Shown here one piece after another: positions 23,062 to 31,514 of a stretch of DNA of 64,000 nt. Under the pieces are notes generated by a model, which saw nothing but the letters and a program-made list of their open reading frames with translations, did not search any database and was not told the DNA's origin. Numbering within the stretch: position 1 is the stretch's first letter; each line of letters starts with the position of its first letter. The stretch is from a virus, in IMG/VR virus record IMGVR_UViG_3300028394_002328, positions 248,001 to 312,000 of that record. One strand, 5' to 3'. A program made the position numbers and the translations under genes.

Positions 23062-24089
23062 GCTTTCAATGTAGCATTTACTCTACGAACACTGTGACTA
23101 ATACCACAATACTGTGTACACTTTGACATGACATTCCTTAAGTTATCGGTGCCATACCAAAATCTTTTCAAGTCACCGTATCTCTTTATTTTAAACCCAG
23201 GGAACTTATGTGAGAAGCATAAACGGGCAATCCCGTCCATATCTACCATAATATTTCTGTCGAAGGAATTACAAATCAATTTTTCAGTACCTCGACCATT
23301 CCACCCAATAACCGCATCGTTGTTTTTGTGAACACTACGATGGTACATCTCAACTGTTTCAATCCATTCAGGATCTAAACTTAGATTATACTTTTCATTA
23401 CAAGCATTTAGTATTTTAAACAACCCTTCATGATCCCTAATGACATTGTTATCATAAAACTTGTCATCTCGCTGTTTGCCTTCTTTATCTAATAGTGTAC
23501 CAAACATTGGTTGAAGCCAATTTAATTTTAACTTATCTGCTTTAAGGTCATTCAATACAAAGTCATAAAACTTATCTAAATCTCTGTAATTTTGCTCGCA
23601 CATTATAGACATTGCGTATACAGGATTAGATTTGTTTAATTCTTTTCTCGCTTGAAGTAATAGACGAATAGCATTAACAGCCATGTCAAATGATCCTACC
23701 ATGCCTCTAGTTGAATCATGTACTTCAGGTATGTAACTGTTTAGTGATATAGTAATCTCAGTTGGACCTTCAACGATTAACTTTTTAGCCATTGACAAAT
23801 CAGTAACCATTGTACCGTTCATCACTGATAAACATCTTAGTCCTAATTGGCGACAATATCTAGTAATTGGCCAATATCTTTCAGGATTCATTAATGCTTC
23901 ACCGCCACATATTACTACTGCACCATGTGGATTTAATTCATGAAATTCCTGAATAATATTCCCGCGTTCTTCTATAGTGATATGAGTAGGTAATACAACT
24001 TCTTCCCTAGTCCAATACATGCAGGTTTTACATTTTAGATTACATTGTAAGTTAGTATCTAAGAATAGAAATTTTGGCGGGTGATTCAT
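23052..24089 (-). CDS. Radical SAM enzyme with SPASM-like C-terminal cysteines
   Basis: 345 residues. LQCNLKCKTCMYW holds the CxxxCxxC motif that binds the 4Fe-4S cluster and SAM, and VICGGEALMNPER is the GGE motif. Cysteines near residues 275-295 (LICNSF, RLCFS) and CTQYC near the end suggest an auxiliary cluster as in SPASM or twitch proteins that modify peptides. The substrate is unknown. A CATAAATA late motif ends 5 bp before the ATG and no SD is seen. The stop lies within tRNA-Gly. Confidence 0.88.
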   Translation of the reverse strand: MNHPPKFLFLDTNLQCNLKCKTCMYWTREEVVLPTHITIEERGNIIQEFHELNPHGAVVICGGEALMNPERYWPITRYCRQLGLRCLSVMNGTMVTDLSMAKKLIVEGPTEITISLNSYIPEVHDSTRGMVGSFDMAVNAIRLLLQARKELNKSNPVYAMSIMCEQNYRDLDKFYDFVLNDLKADKLKLNWLQPMFGTLLDKEGKQRDDKFYDNNVIRDHEGLFKILNACNEKYNLSLDPEWIETVEMYHRSVHKNNDAVIGWNGRGTEKLICNSFDRNIMVDMDGIARLCFSHKFPGFKIKRYGDLKRFWYGTDNLRNVMSKCTQYCGISHSVRRVNATLKARV

Positions 24090-24094
24090 TAGTC

Positions 24095-24102
24095 TATTTA
24101 TG
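24095..24102 (-). promoter_or_regulatory. T4-like late promoter motif
   Basis: CATAAATA on the minus strand, 5 bp before the radical SAM ATG at 24089. No SD. Confidence 0.55.
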
Positions 24103-24766
24103 CAGGTTTATGCCCACTACTGTCAGCACCTGTTAATATCCAAGATTTTTCATGTCCTATTTGTATTGTAGGATCTCCCCATATAGTATAACCTAATTTT
24201 TTTACCCTATGACAAAATCCTGTATCTTCTGATAAAAAGGTTTCTCTTTCACTATCAGAAAATACTAGAGGTTTGAACCACGGGAATGTCAATGATTCAA
24301 ATACACCCTTTTGAACACCCATGAATCCCATGCCAGTTGCTAATAATTCAATTCGCTCGCCATTAACATCGACCTCATTCCTAGGCATCCAATTCATTGT
24401 GTTTTTTTCTTTACCTTCAACTGCCTGTGCGTATATTTTATTATTATATTGAATATAAAATCCAGTTACAATTTTATGTTCGGGGTTACTAATTAATTTT
24501 TCTAAATCTTTAGGTGTCCAAACGCTATCACTATCAATCCAAACAATCCAATCGTATTTTACTTTTCCATTAAATGGCTTGAAATCTTTAGGAGGATATC
24601 CTGTTCCACCTAATAACCAATTACGGCAATTATAAATTACAGGTGTATAAGTAGTGCTAACATTAAATGCTATACCTTCTTTGTTTAACCAAGTAACGGT
24701 ATTAGTCCAACATGTCACCCACGTTCTACTAAATGACATTCCAGGAAAACAAAATACTATATTCAT
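24098..24766 (-). CDS. GT-A-fold glycosyltransferase-like protein
   Basis: 222 residues. YDWIVWIDSDSVW contains a DxD-type metal-nucleotide motif at about residues 75-80, followed by LATGMGFMGVQKGVFE and SEDTGFCHRVKKLGY, the order seen in family 2-like transferases and in a glycosyltransferase-like family of marine phages. It would move a sugar to an unknown acceptor (phage DNA, a virion protein or the host surface). It ends 8 bp before the radical SAM start. Confidence 0.82.
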   Translation of the reverse strand: MNIVFCFPGMSFSRTWVTCWTNTVTWLNKEGIAFNVSTTYTPVIYNCRNWLLGGTGYPPKDFKPFNGKVKYDWIVWIDSDSVWTPKDLEKLISNPEHKIVTGFYIQYNNKIYAQAVEGKEKNTMNWMPRNEVDVNGERIELLATGMGFMGVQKGVFESLTFPWFKPLVFSDSERETFLSEDTGFCHRVKKLGYTIWGDPTIQIGHEKSWILTGADSSGHKPA

Positions 24767-24780
24767 AATTATTATTAATT

Positions 24781-24855
24781 TGGTGCCTCGTGACAGGGTC
24801 GAACTGCCGACATTCGCCGTGTAAAGGCGCTACTCTACCACTGAGTTAACGAGGC
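24781..24855 (-). tRNA. tRNA-Val (TAC)
   Basis: Acceptor GCCTCGT / ACGAGGC perfect; anticodon loop TTTACAC; T-loop TTCGACC; discriminator A and CCA encoded. Confidence 0.93.
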
Positions 24856-24865
24856 TTTTTTACTT

Positions 24866-24994
24866 TTAACCTTGACCTCTATATTTTTTAAAACTTCTTT
24901 TTTCTGTTTTATTTAGAGTGCTAGTCTTAACCTTTCCACCTTGACTAGTTCGTTTAACAACCGATTTTGTAGTACCCTCAGATGCCTTAGCCAT
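24866..24994 (-). CDS. Small basic phage protein (42 aa)
   Basis: ATG at 24994 with SD AAAAAGGAT. Sequence starts MAKASEGTTKSVVKRTSQGG and ends with KRSFKKYRGQG. I recognise this ending and the TS-GGKVKTSTLNK centre from tiny conserved proteins of T4-like phages. The high Lys/Arg content suggests nucleic-acid or ribosome contact. Function unknown. Confidence 0.75.
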   Translation of the reverse strand: MAKASEGTTKSVVKRTSQGGKVKTSTLNKTEKRSFKKYRGQG

Positions 24995-25053
24995 ATAATA
25001 TCCTTTTTAAAAATGTACAGTATTTACTTAGAATACAGATACAGAAAAAAATA

Positions 25054-25491
25054 TTAAGCTAGGTATTCGTAATTGACAGTTTCAGTGTTATTTCTGAAAA
25101 CACTAGCTCCATTTTTTAAATGAAATCTGCGAGCCATTTCAGTTGGTGGACTTAGTGTTACAAAACGACTAATATGAGGTTTATTGGATTTAATATAACT
25201 AACAGCATTTAAAATTAAATCTCTACCAGCACCTGGCTTATAACTCCATATAGTATAGAATATAGCCATGTTAGGATTGCTATCATGATTGAACAATTCG
25301 CTTTCTGTTGTAGGTATTTGGTCTTGATAACTAACACAAGTAATTGCTTTTACTATGTTATTTTCATCTTTCAATACAAAGATATCTCTATTGTTACCTA
25401 TTCTTATAGAATGAGGTATATTGGGGCGAACAGGGTCCTCAGCCAATTTAGTAAACAATTCGTCTTGGTCTGATTTAATCAAGTATAACAT
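25054..25491 (-). CDS. GNAT-like acetyltransferase-fold phage protein
   Basis: 145 residues from the ATG at 25491; the frame stays open upstream into tRNA-Leu, but that is not coding. The core (VLKDENNIVKAITCVSY, MAIFYTIWSYKPGAGRDLI, RFVTLSPPTEMARRFHLKNGA) follows the strand and helix order of GNAT acetyltransferases; WSYKPGAGR would be the acetyl-CoA loop, though less canonical than usual. The C-terminal NYEY is typical of phage relatives. Substrate unknown. A TAAATA motif lies 5 bp before the ATG. Confidence 0.7.
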   Translation of the reverse strand: MLYLIKSDQDELFTKLAEDPVRPNIPHSIRIGNNRDIFVLKDENNIVKAITCVSYQDQIPTTESELFNHDSNPNMAIFYTIWSYKPGAGRDLILNAVSYIKSNKPHISRFVTLSPPTEMARRFHLKNGASVFRNNTETVNYEYLA

Positions 25492-25496
25492 ATTGC

Positions 25497-25504
25497 TATT
25501 TATT
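25497..25504 (-). promoter_or_regulatory. T4-like late promoter motif
   Basis: AATAAATA on the minus strand, 5 bp before the ATG at 25491. No SD. Confidence 0.5.
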
Positions 25505-25529
25505 ATATGTAGATATAAAAGATATATTT

Positions 25530-25613
25530 TGGTGCCCCAGGTCGGACTCGAACCGACACGCATTTCTGCACTGGCTTCTAAGACCAGCATGGCTACCGTT
25601 ACATCACCGGGGC
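25530..25613 (-). tRNA. tRNA-Leu (TAG)
   Basis: Class II tRNA with long variable arm; acceptor GCCCCGG; anticodon stem CTGGT/GCCAG, loop CTTAGAA; T-loop TTCGAGT; CCA encoded. Confidence 0.93.
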
Positions 25614-25622
25614 TAATATAAT

Positions 25623-25696
25623 TGGAGCGGGTAGAGGGAATCGAACCCTCGTATGCAGCTTGGAAGGCTGCCGTTCTACCATTGAACTACACCCGC
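25623..25696 (-). tRNA. tRNA-Gly (TCC)
   Basis: Acceptor GCGGGTG; anticodon stem GCAGC/GCTGC with loop CTTCCAA; T-loop TTCGATT; discriminator T; CCA encoded. Confidence 0.93.
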
Positions 25697-25701
25697 ACTG
25701 T

Positions 25702-25791
25702 TGGTGGAAGCGGTGAGATTCGAACTCACGGACCCCTTTCAGGGCCTTTAGTTTTCAAGACTAACGCAATCGGCCTCTCTGCCACGCTTCC
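25702..25791 (-). tRNA. tRNA-Ser (TGA)
   Basis: Class II; acceptor GGAAGCG / CGCTTCC; anticodon stem TTAGT/ACTAA with loop CTTGAAA; long variable arm; CCA encoded. Confidence 0.93.
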
Positions 25792-26051
25792 CTAATAAGG
25801 TGCTCTGCATCCCTCGGCGGTAATTATAGCGCATCAAGCATATGGACCTCAGAACAACAATTAGTTCTTACCACACACCATCACACACGCCCTCCACCCG
25901 CTCTCGACAGGGATCGTTATCGCATTGCCAGCGCCGGTTAGGTTAAACCGCATGTTACCATGTGAAGATATTACTCTTCAGAACCACCCGTACATATCAC
26001 TGTACTTCATATCCTCTGGGTCAGAGTATCCGTTGATTAGACGGAACGTCT
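25792..26051. other. 260-bp inter-tRNA segment without a gene, rich in short stem-loops
   Basis: This lies inside an otherwise tight tRNA cluster. I find no credible protein gene: open frames on both strands run through the flanking tRNAs. On the minus strand there are short stems, for example TGAAGA/TCTTCA (about 25971-25988), CATG/CATG, and ACTCT/AGAG (about 26020-26035), plus a TATAAT-like ATTATA at 25823. It could be a structured RNA processed with the tRNAs or the remains of lost tRNA genes. No T-loop signature remains. Confidence 0.4.
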
Positions 26052-26139
26052 TGGCGGAGAGTATAGGATTCGAACCTATGCACCGATTTCTCAGCGACGG
26101 TTTAGCAAACCGTTGTATTAACCACTCTACCAACTCTCC
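26052..26139 (-). tRNA. tRNA-Ser (GCT)
   Basis: Class II; acceptor GGAGAGT; anticodon stem ACGGT/ACCGT with loop TTGCTAA; discriminator G; CCA encoded. Confidence 0.93.
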
Positions 26140-26144
26140 AATCT

Positions 26145-26222
26145 TGGTGCCTCCGGAGGGACTTGAACCCCCAACCAACGGCTTATGAGGCCGCTGCTAC
26201 TAACCGATTGAGCTACAGAGGC
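26145..26222 (-). tRNA. tRNA with CAT anticodon (Met or Ile2)
   Basis: Acceptor GCCTCTG / CGGAGGC; anticodon stem GCGGC/GCCG-type with loop CTCATAA; CCA encoded. The CAT anticodon alone cannot separate elongator Met from a lysidine-modified Ile tRNA. Confidence 0.88.
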
Positions 26223-26229
26223 ATATACT

Positions 26230-26315
26230 TGGTGCCCGGGGCCGGACTCGAACCGGCACGCCTTGTGAGCGAGAGATTTTAAGTCTCTTGTGTCTACCTA
26301 TTTCACCACCCGGGC
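26230..26315 (-). tRNA. tRNA-Leu (TAA)
   Basis: Class II; acceptor GCCCGGG / CCCGGGC; anticodon stem AGAGA/TCTCT with loop CTTAAAA; CCA encoded. First tRNA after the promoter at 26358-26386. Confidence 0.93.
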
Positions 26316-26357
26316 GTTAATTTTTAAAGAACTTCTAATTTCTCAGTGTATGTATAC

Positions 26358-26386
26358 ATTGTACACGACACCTGCATATTTGTCAA
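26358..26386 (-). promoter_or_regulatory. Sigma-70 promoter of tRNA cluster 1
   Basis: TTGACA (26386-26381) and TACAAT (26363-26358), 17-bp spacer starting AATATG. It abuts the stop of the esterase gene and points into the tRNA run 26315 to 25530. Confidence 0.8.
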
Positions 26387-26962
26387 TTATTTTAAGAGAC
26401 TTTCTACCCGATCTAGAACTAGATCCCAATGCTCAGTAAACCTGTGACCACCGTTCTCCAAGATGGTTGTTGTTGCGTAAGGAAAGCCTTCTAGCATAGA
26501 TTCATGGGGGATGACCTCATCATCTTTAGCGACAAACAAACTCACCAAACTAGGGGAATAGATTTCACGGACATGTTTCCGCATACTATCTAGTTTATCT
26601 AAATGTGCTATAGAAACAAGAAATTCTTCACCAGTATAATAGTTTTTGTTTGGTCCTAACTTCTCCTTAAGAGTCTCGCTGGGGGTAGAACTAGGATTAA
26701 CTAACACAGCACAACTGTCATACAAGTGACCGAAATAATTTGCGTAAAATGCTCCTAGACTAGTACCAACGAATACCAATTTTTCGTTTGGTTCTCGGGA
26801 TTTCATAAAGTCACAGACAATACCGTCGACCAACTCACCCACTAGATCGGGGTCAAAGGGCAGATCGGGTGCGATTACCTTATCGTCACCGAACCGTTTT
26901 CTGAGAGCGGTGACCTTATCACTAGTGCCTGAACTCGCAAAACCATGTAAGTAAACTATCAT
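26387..26962 (-). CDS. YqiA-like alpha/beta-hydrolase (esterase)
   Basis: 191 residues: MIVYLHGFASSG at the N-terminus, nucleophile elbow GTSLGAFYAN (Ser around 68), late Asp in AKDDEVIP and His in NGGHRF. This is the UPF0227/YqiA esterase layout; substrate unknown. The start at 26962 was chosen over an ATG four codons upstream since the homologous N-terminus begins with IVYLHGF. It has its own sigma-70 promoter at 26994-27022. Confidence 0.88.
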   Translation of the reverse strand: MIVYLHGFASSGTSDKVTALRKRFGDDKVIAPDLPFDPDLVGELVDGIVCDFMKSREPNEKLVFVGTSLGAFYANYFGHLYDSCAVLVNPSSTPSETLKEKLGPNKNYYTGEEFLVSIAHLDKLDSMRKHVREIYSPSLVSLFVAKDDEVIPHESMLEGFPYATTTILENGGHRFTEHWDLVLDRVESLLK

Positions 26963-26993
26963 ATTGACGCCCAAAAGTCACTGTCTGAACTAT

Positions 26994-27022
26994 AGTATAG
27001 CAAACTATAGAATATTTGTCAA
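26994..27022 (-). promoter_or_regulatory. Sigma-70 promoter
   Basis: TTGACA (27022-27017) and TATACT (26999-26994), 17-bp spacer. The -35 box holds the stop codon of the gene upstream. Confidence 0.85.
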
Positions 27023-27648
27023 ATTTTGGATACGATATTGTCAGGAAGATGCTTTAAATCAAAGCCTAAATTAGATAATTTTTCTTTACCATTTGGACTT
27101 AATTTGACAAATCCAACTATTATCTTTTCATGCGGTTCGCCCTGAATTAATCTAGTATAATGATATCCATCAGGATTTAAATCTAATATCTTTTTACCAG
27201 TTAAAAACTCAGCATATTTATTGTCAATTGGTTTTGCGCCTGCTTTAAGCATTAATTTTTCAGCAGGTCCGCTTACTTCTGCCCATGCTCTTTTTGTTTT
27301 AATGTCATCTTTTTTGAGCATGTTATAATCTTTTAATCCTTGTGCAGTGGCTTTATATTCACCTTCAGGATTAAGTTCTGTTTCAGTAGCACTAGCAATC
27401 ATTTTAAAATTATCCGTATTAGATACTTGTTTATAAACACCTAATGCAGTTATATGATCACCACGGCGAACTACTTTCCAATAACCTAAATCATTTGCTA
27501 ATTCTTCAGCACTATTAGCGCTTTTAAAGCCGCCAATCTTTTTATAACTACGCTGAAGCATATCCCATATCTTATCCGCATACTTCATTTTTTGTTCAGG
27601 AGTATGTAGATTAAGAACCTTTTCAACTAATAATTGATGATAACGCAT
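27019..27648 (-). CDS. Phage protein of unknown function (209 aa)
   Basis: Soluble, basic alpha/beta protein: AEELANDLGYWKVVRRGDHITALGVYK and AWAEVSGPAEKLMLKAGAKPI could be a GNAT-like fold, but no acetyl-CoA loop is clear. The first residues, MRYHQLLVEKVLNLHTPEQK, resemble N-termini of other T4-like phage proteins. A GCATAAATA motif lies 4 bp before the ATG, without SD. Confidence 0.75.
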   Translation of the reverse strand: MRYHQLLVEKVLNLHTPEQKMKYADKIWDMLQRSYKKIGGFKSANSAEELANDLGYWKVVRRGDHITALGVYKQVSNTDNFKMIASATETELNPEGEYKATAQGLKDYNMLKKDDIKTKRAWAEVSGPAEKLMLKAGAKPIDNKYAEFLTGKKILDLNPDGYHYTRLIQGEPHEKIIVGFVKLSPNGKEKLSNLGFDLKHLPDNIVSKI

Positions 27649-27652
27649 CTAG

Positions 27653-27660
27653 TATTTATG
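27653..27660 (-). promoter_or_regulatory. T4-like late promoter motif
   Basis: CATAAATA on the minus strand, 4 bp before the ATG at 27648. No SD. Confidence 0.55.
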
Positions 27661-27693
27661 CAATGCGGCAATATCATATCTACAATGGCGTTG

Positions 27694-27701
27694 TATAAAT
27701 A
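27694..27701 (+). promoter_or_regulatory. T4-like late promoter motif
   Basis: TATAAATA, exact T4 late consensus, 7 bp before the ATG at 27709. It is back to back with the minus-strand motif at 27653-27660. Confidence 0.6.
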
Positions 27702-27708
27702 ACAATAT

Positions 27709-28590
27709 ATGAACAATATTTATTTAGTTACGTTTCCAGGTGGCGGTGGTGGTGATTTTTTATGCTCTCAAATTTCTAAAGACATTAATTTTTATCCATT
27801 AGAATCAAGCATGAATACTGCGACTAATACATGTGAGTTAGAGAATCCATTTTTAAAATGGAATATTGACCTAAAATCTCATCATAAATTTAAGGTTTTA
27901 GAAATTTCTGATGTTATGTTAAAAGAAATAGAATTATATTATAATGAAAAAGATTTAGTAGCACCTACTCATTTTTTCGGTAATCTTAGTGAAATTAAAT
28001 TGCCTAGGCTTAAAGGAGTTCACCTATACACTAAACAATTTTTTCCCCTTTTCTATTTGTTATATTGGATAAAAAGATTGTCTGGCCCGAAGCACTTTAT
28101 AGATAAAGAGACTTTTTTAAGAAAGGTAACAGGTGCTAGTAGCTTACCCAATGATGCATATGCTAAATTCTTTAGAGATAAAATAGCAGATAATATATTG
28201 GCAAATAGAAATTTTGTATATGATTTTGAACTAATAGCCGCAACTAGATTACTTGGTAATGCCATAGATTGCATTGAAAGGTTTTATAGATATTATTGTT
28301 TTATTTTTTCCTTTCCTAATCCTCACACCGTATCTAAAGATTGGATTCCATATAATATAGATAATCTCTATCTAGACCCAGTTAATAACTCAAAAGAATT
28401 TTGTCAACTGTTCAACATGGAAAAACCAATTAATCCCGAAATTATTGCATCATATTATTCCAAAAATTTACAGGTAATCGAAGAAACATTTGGCGAACCA
28501 TATGAAGTTTTTATTCTCGGTGATTGGTTATCAAAATTAAAAAAATGGATTGAACTTAAATGTCCAAATTCATATTCAATTAATTTTTAA
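27709..28590 (+). CDS. Sulfotransferase-like P-loop protein, tandem copy 1 (tentative)
   Basis: 293 residues. It begins MNNIYLVTFPGGGGGDFLCSQISKD; the Gly-rich loop after a first strand, with a later basic helix (FYLLYWIKRL), resembles the PAPS-binding layout of sulfotransferase-like phage proteins, but a full motif set is lacking. The next gene is a paralogue. The C-terminal 60 residues (ENTFGEPYEVFILGDWLSKL-type) are almost identical in the two. Confidence 0.6.
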   Translation: MNNIYLVTFPGGGGGDFLCSQISKDINFYPLESSMNTATNTCELENPFLKWNIDLKSHHKFKVLEISDVMLKEIELYYNEKDLVAPTHFFGNLSEIKLPRLKGVHLYTKQFFPLFYLLYWIKRLSGPKHFIDKETFLRKVTGASSLPNDAYAKFFRDKIADNILANRNFVYDFELIAATRLLGNAIDCIERFYRYYCFIFSFPNPHTVSKDWIPYNIDNLYLDPVNNSKEFCQLFNMEKPINPEIIASYYSKNLQVIEETFGEPYEVFILGDWLSKLKKWIELKCPNSYSINF

Positions 28591-28607
28591 TTTTTATAGG
28601 AAAATCA

Positions 28608-29504
28608 ATGAACAATATCTATTTACTTGCATTTAATGGCGGATCAGGAGGAGATTTTTTATGCTCTCAAATCTCTAAAGATAGTGATTTTTATCCATTA
28701 GAATATAAAATTAATCCTATTACCAATACCTATGATTTAGAAAATCCATTTGCAAAATGGAATTTAAATACAAAAAACCAATTCATGCAAGATTTACTAG
28801 TTACTACCGACAATACATTAGAAAATATAGATTTACATTATAATGAAAAAAATTTAGTAGCACCTATTCATTTTTTTAGTTATTTTAATCAAGCGCATTT
28901 AGATACAATATATAGATTACCTAGACTTAAGATAATTAGAGTATATAGTAATCAATTAACTCCCCTTTTTTATTTATTACTATGGATAAAAAGATGGGTT
29001 CTCATACAAGAGTGTGAAAATAAAGAGATTTTTATTAGAGAACAAATTTCAACGTATACCTCTAAATTCGATATAGCTGCTAGAAATAAAATACTTGATA
29101 GCATATTTGCTAATAGAAATTATTATTATTCATTTGAAATTTTAGCCATGTCAAATTTATTTAATAATTCCACGGATTTTGTTAAGAATTTTTTTTTAAA
29201 AAAATATAATTATTATAATACCTTCGTTCAAAATAACACTGGTAAATGGATTCCATATAATATAGATAATCTCTACTTAGACCCAGTTAATAACTCAGAA
29301 GAATTTTGTCAACTTTTAAATATGGAAAAACCAATCGATCCCGAAATTATTTCAAACTACTACTTTAGAAATTTACAGGTAATCGAAGAAACATTTGGCG
29401 AACCATATGAAGTTTTTATTCTAGGTGATTGGTTATCAAAATTAACAGAATGGGTACAAATTCAGTGCCCAAATGCATATTCAGTCGATTTTAAAATTTT
29501 GTAA
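28608..29504 (+). CDS. Sulfotransferase-like P-loop protein, tandem copy 2 (tentative)
   Basis: 298 residues, paralogue of the gene 17 bp upstream, with MNNIYLLAFNGGSGGDFLCSQ at the start. Middle regions have diverged, whereas the DNA encoding WIPYNIDNLYLDPVNNS and the C-terminal 50 residues is nearly unchanged, which points to recent duplication or gene conversion. SD AGGAAAATCA. It converges with the Bug gene, overlapping its end by 24 bp. Confidence 0.6.
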   Translation: MNNIYLLAFNGGSGGDFLCSQISKDSDFYPLEYKINPITNTYDLENPFAKWNLNTKNQFMQDLLVTTDNTLENIDLHYNEKNLVAPIHFFSYFNQAHLDTIYRLPRLKIIRVYSNQLTPLFYLLLWIKRWVLIQECENKEIFIREQISTYTSKFDIAARNKILDSIFANRNYYYSFEILAMSNLFNNSTDFVKNFFLKKYNYYNTFVQNNTGKWIPYNIDNLYLDPVNNSEEFCQLLNMEKPIDPEIISNYYFRNLQVIEETFGEPYEVFILGDWLSKLTEWVQIQCPNAYSVDFKIL

Positions 29505-30449
29505 TATAGGAACCCATTGTTCTCTTAGTTGAGTCATACTATTTTTAAAACCAGCAGGTGTTAATTCTCTTTCTTCTATAAACATATAATTTTGATCAAA
29601 AAACTTTTTGGCTTCAACAGATCGTATTGTACGAGAAAAGTTTCCCACATACCATTTAACTATGTCCTGATCAGTGCCTTTGGGCAATATGATACCCCAA
29701 GCTGCATATACATTCATTCCCGGCACCCATCGATTCATCAACGGAGCATCAATTCCTACTAAAGGTTTTTCTCCGCATATACTAATGAATTTAATTTTTC
29801 CACTAGATAACAATGTAGCGGCTACCGCAGTAGGGACAATACCAAACTCAACATGACCTCCGGCAACGTCTTGTGCGGCTTGAGCAGGGCCTTTATATCC
29901 CACAGTCTTTACTAATTCACTAACTTTGACCTTTGTGGACATATATTCAAATGCTAATTTATGAGCACCGCTACCAGCAGCAAAAGTAATAGGTTTGTCA
30001 GTATTTTTAATTCTTTCTAATAATTCAGGCACACTATTAACGGTGCTACCACTATAAGCAATAATAGCTAGCGGGCTTTTAGCAATAGTAACTACATATT
30101 CAAAATCATCTAATGTATATTTTACAGCTGGTTTATTGAAGAATTCACTAGTGACCCAAATTCCTTGATGACTAGGCACATAGATATTATAGCCATCTGC
30201 GGGTTTTTTGATGAATTCATTCATGGCCACTACACCATCTGCACCTGGCTTATTTTCAATAACAAAATTAATTTTAGGATTTAACTTTTCTAATATACTA
30301 CTAACACCCCTAAAACTAATTTCATTACCCGACCCAGGTGCAAACCCTACAAGAACATTTATTGGTTTTGTAGGCTCCCAAGCATATGCTGATACCGACA
30401 AACAAGTTAATACAATTATTTTAACAATGTTACTAAAACATCTGACCAT
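29481..30449 (-). CDS. Bug/TctC-family periplasmic binding protein
   Basis: 322 residues. A signal peptide (about 1-23, VSAYA cleavage) precedes the family pattern: PINVLVGFAPGSGNEI, VIENKPGADGVVAMNEF, DGYNIYVPS, FAAGSGAHKLAFE and GGHVEFGIVP. Bug proteins bind carboxylates or similar small molecules in the periplasm for tripartite tricarboxylate transporters or for signalling. They are most abundant in Burkholderiales, which hints at the host. No transporter genes are nearby, so it may load a host transporter or act as a scavenger. Nonstandard for phage; another copy lies at 42.4-43.3 kb. Confidence 0.9.
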   Translation of the reverse strand: MVRCFSNIVKIIVLTCLSVSAYAWEPTKPINVLVGFAPGSGNEISFRGVSSILEKLNPKINFVIENKPGADGVVAMNEFIKKPADGYNIYVPSHQGIWVTSEFFNKPAVKYTLDDFEYVVTIAKSPLAIIAYSGSTVNSVPELLERIKNTDKPITFAAGSGAHKLAFEYMSTKVKVSELVKTVGYKGPAQAAQDVAGGHVEFGIVPTAVAATLLSSGKIKFISICGEKPLVGIDAPLMNRWVPGMNVYAAWGIILPKGTDQDIVKWYVGNFSRTIRSVEAKKFFDQNYMFIEERELTPAGFKNSMTQLREQWVPILQNFKID

Positions 30450-31006
30450 TTGTTTTTTATCTCTATAGTTTGATTAAAGTTATATTCAATCCAACTTGTT
30501 GTAAAATAATTCCAAGTTAGATTATGTTTATATGCAAATTCTAATATATGAGAATTCTGATTACTTATCTCCCCTAACATATTGGTACTATTTTTATACC
30601 AAGTGTAATCGGGATATTTAATATTAAATCCACCTGCTTCATGCCACCAAGCATAACTAGACATGTCTGGTCTATAAATTAACATTATCCAATCATTAGG
30701 AAAAAATGTTTTTACGTCATCTAAGATATATGCCCAATTATGACTTTTGATTAGCCTTGTACCATCTAAACTCGACCATGCTTGATCTATATACTCAGCA
30801 TCAAGTATTGCATCGAATTCCATGTGTCGCCCAAAGTATGCACCCTTATGTCCACTAAATCCATTATGACTATATTCTCTCTCAGAGGTGCGATCACTAA
30901 TATTAAATCCATCAAGACTTTCAATAGTCTGCGCTATTCCGCTCCACCGACTTCCAGGCACACCAGTAAAAAATATTCTTTTAGGAAGTTCTATGCCATT
31001 CTGCAT
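30416..31006 (-). CDS. Sulfotransferase-like P-loop protein
   Basis: 196 residues. RIFFTGVPGSRWSGIA is a P-loop-like start, and TRLIKSHNWAYIL and WIMLIYRPDMSSYAWWHEAGGF match the region of sulfotransferases that contacts PAPS (the (I)xxRxPxxxxxS pattern). Similar short proteins occur in marine T4-like phages without a known substrate. It overlaps the methyltransferase upstream by 26 bp and the Bug gene downstream by 34 bp. Confidence 0.7.
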   Translation of the reverse strand: MQNGIELPKRIFFTGVPGSRWSGIAQTIESLDGFNISDRTSEREYSHNGFSGHKGAYFGRHMEFDAILDAEYIDQAWSSLDGTRLIKSHNWAYILDDVKTFFPNDWIMLIYRPDMSSYAWWHEAGGFNIKYPDYTWYKNSTNMLGEISNQNSHILEFAYKHNLTWNYFTTSWIEYNFNQTIEIKNKWSDVLVTLLK

Positions 31007-31514
31007 ACAATCTAGGCCTTGTTAAATGTTCATCTATTTTTTCTACTGTTTGAACATAATTGTGCTTTTTGGCAAATACATTTAATTTATCAAATGTCCA
31101 TGGGAAAAAAGGAATATCTAAACACTGTTTATTATCGTGGTCACGACGACCTGGATTTAATCTCCAATATATTCTTGATGAAGGAGTTAAACAACTTACT
31201 ACTTTTTCAATTTGGCGTTCAATGATTTCACTAGTGCCGAAATTAATACTACCTAAGCAAGTAGCAACATCAAACAACCTATTTGGTTCATATTCTTCTA
31301 TGGTACATTTATAGTCAGCCTGAGCAAACGCAGGATCTATACCTATAACATTTTTTACTAAGGACTTAAAAGGATTAGCCCCACATCCTACATCTAACAA
31401 CCATTCATCATCATTGATGAAAGTTGATATTCTTGCAGGGCTAGTCAATCCTCTTGAGTCACCTGATACCCAATGTTTAGAAAAATATTCATTTAAAAAT
31501 TTTTGATTATGCAT
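30981..31514 (-). CDS. Class I SAM-dependent methyltransferase
   Basis: 177 residues with LLDVGCGANPF (SAM-binding motif I), IGIDPAF (motif II acidic end) and FDVATCLGSINFG (motif IV region). The substrate is unknown; its overlap with the sulfotransferase-like gene suggests action in the same pathway. No SD stands out before the ATG. Confidence 0.85.
   Translation of the reverse strand: MHNQKFLNEYFSKHWVSGDSRGLTSPARISTFINDDEWLLDVGCGANPFKSLVKNVIGIDPAFAQADYKCTIEEYEPNRLFDVATCLGSINFGTSEIIERQIEKVVSCLTPSSRIYWRLNPGRRDHDNKQCLDIPFFPWTFDKLNVFAKKHNYVQTVEKIDEHLTRPRLYAEWHRTS

Noticed and set aside
25925-26188. Open frames on both strands across the tRNA-Ser, tRNA-CAT and spacer region
   Set aside because: They run through well-formed tRNA genes and have no start signals; the gap is better left unassigned.
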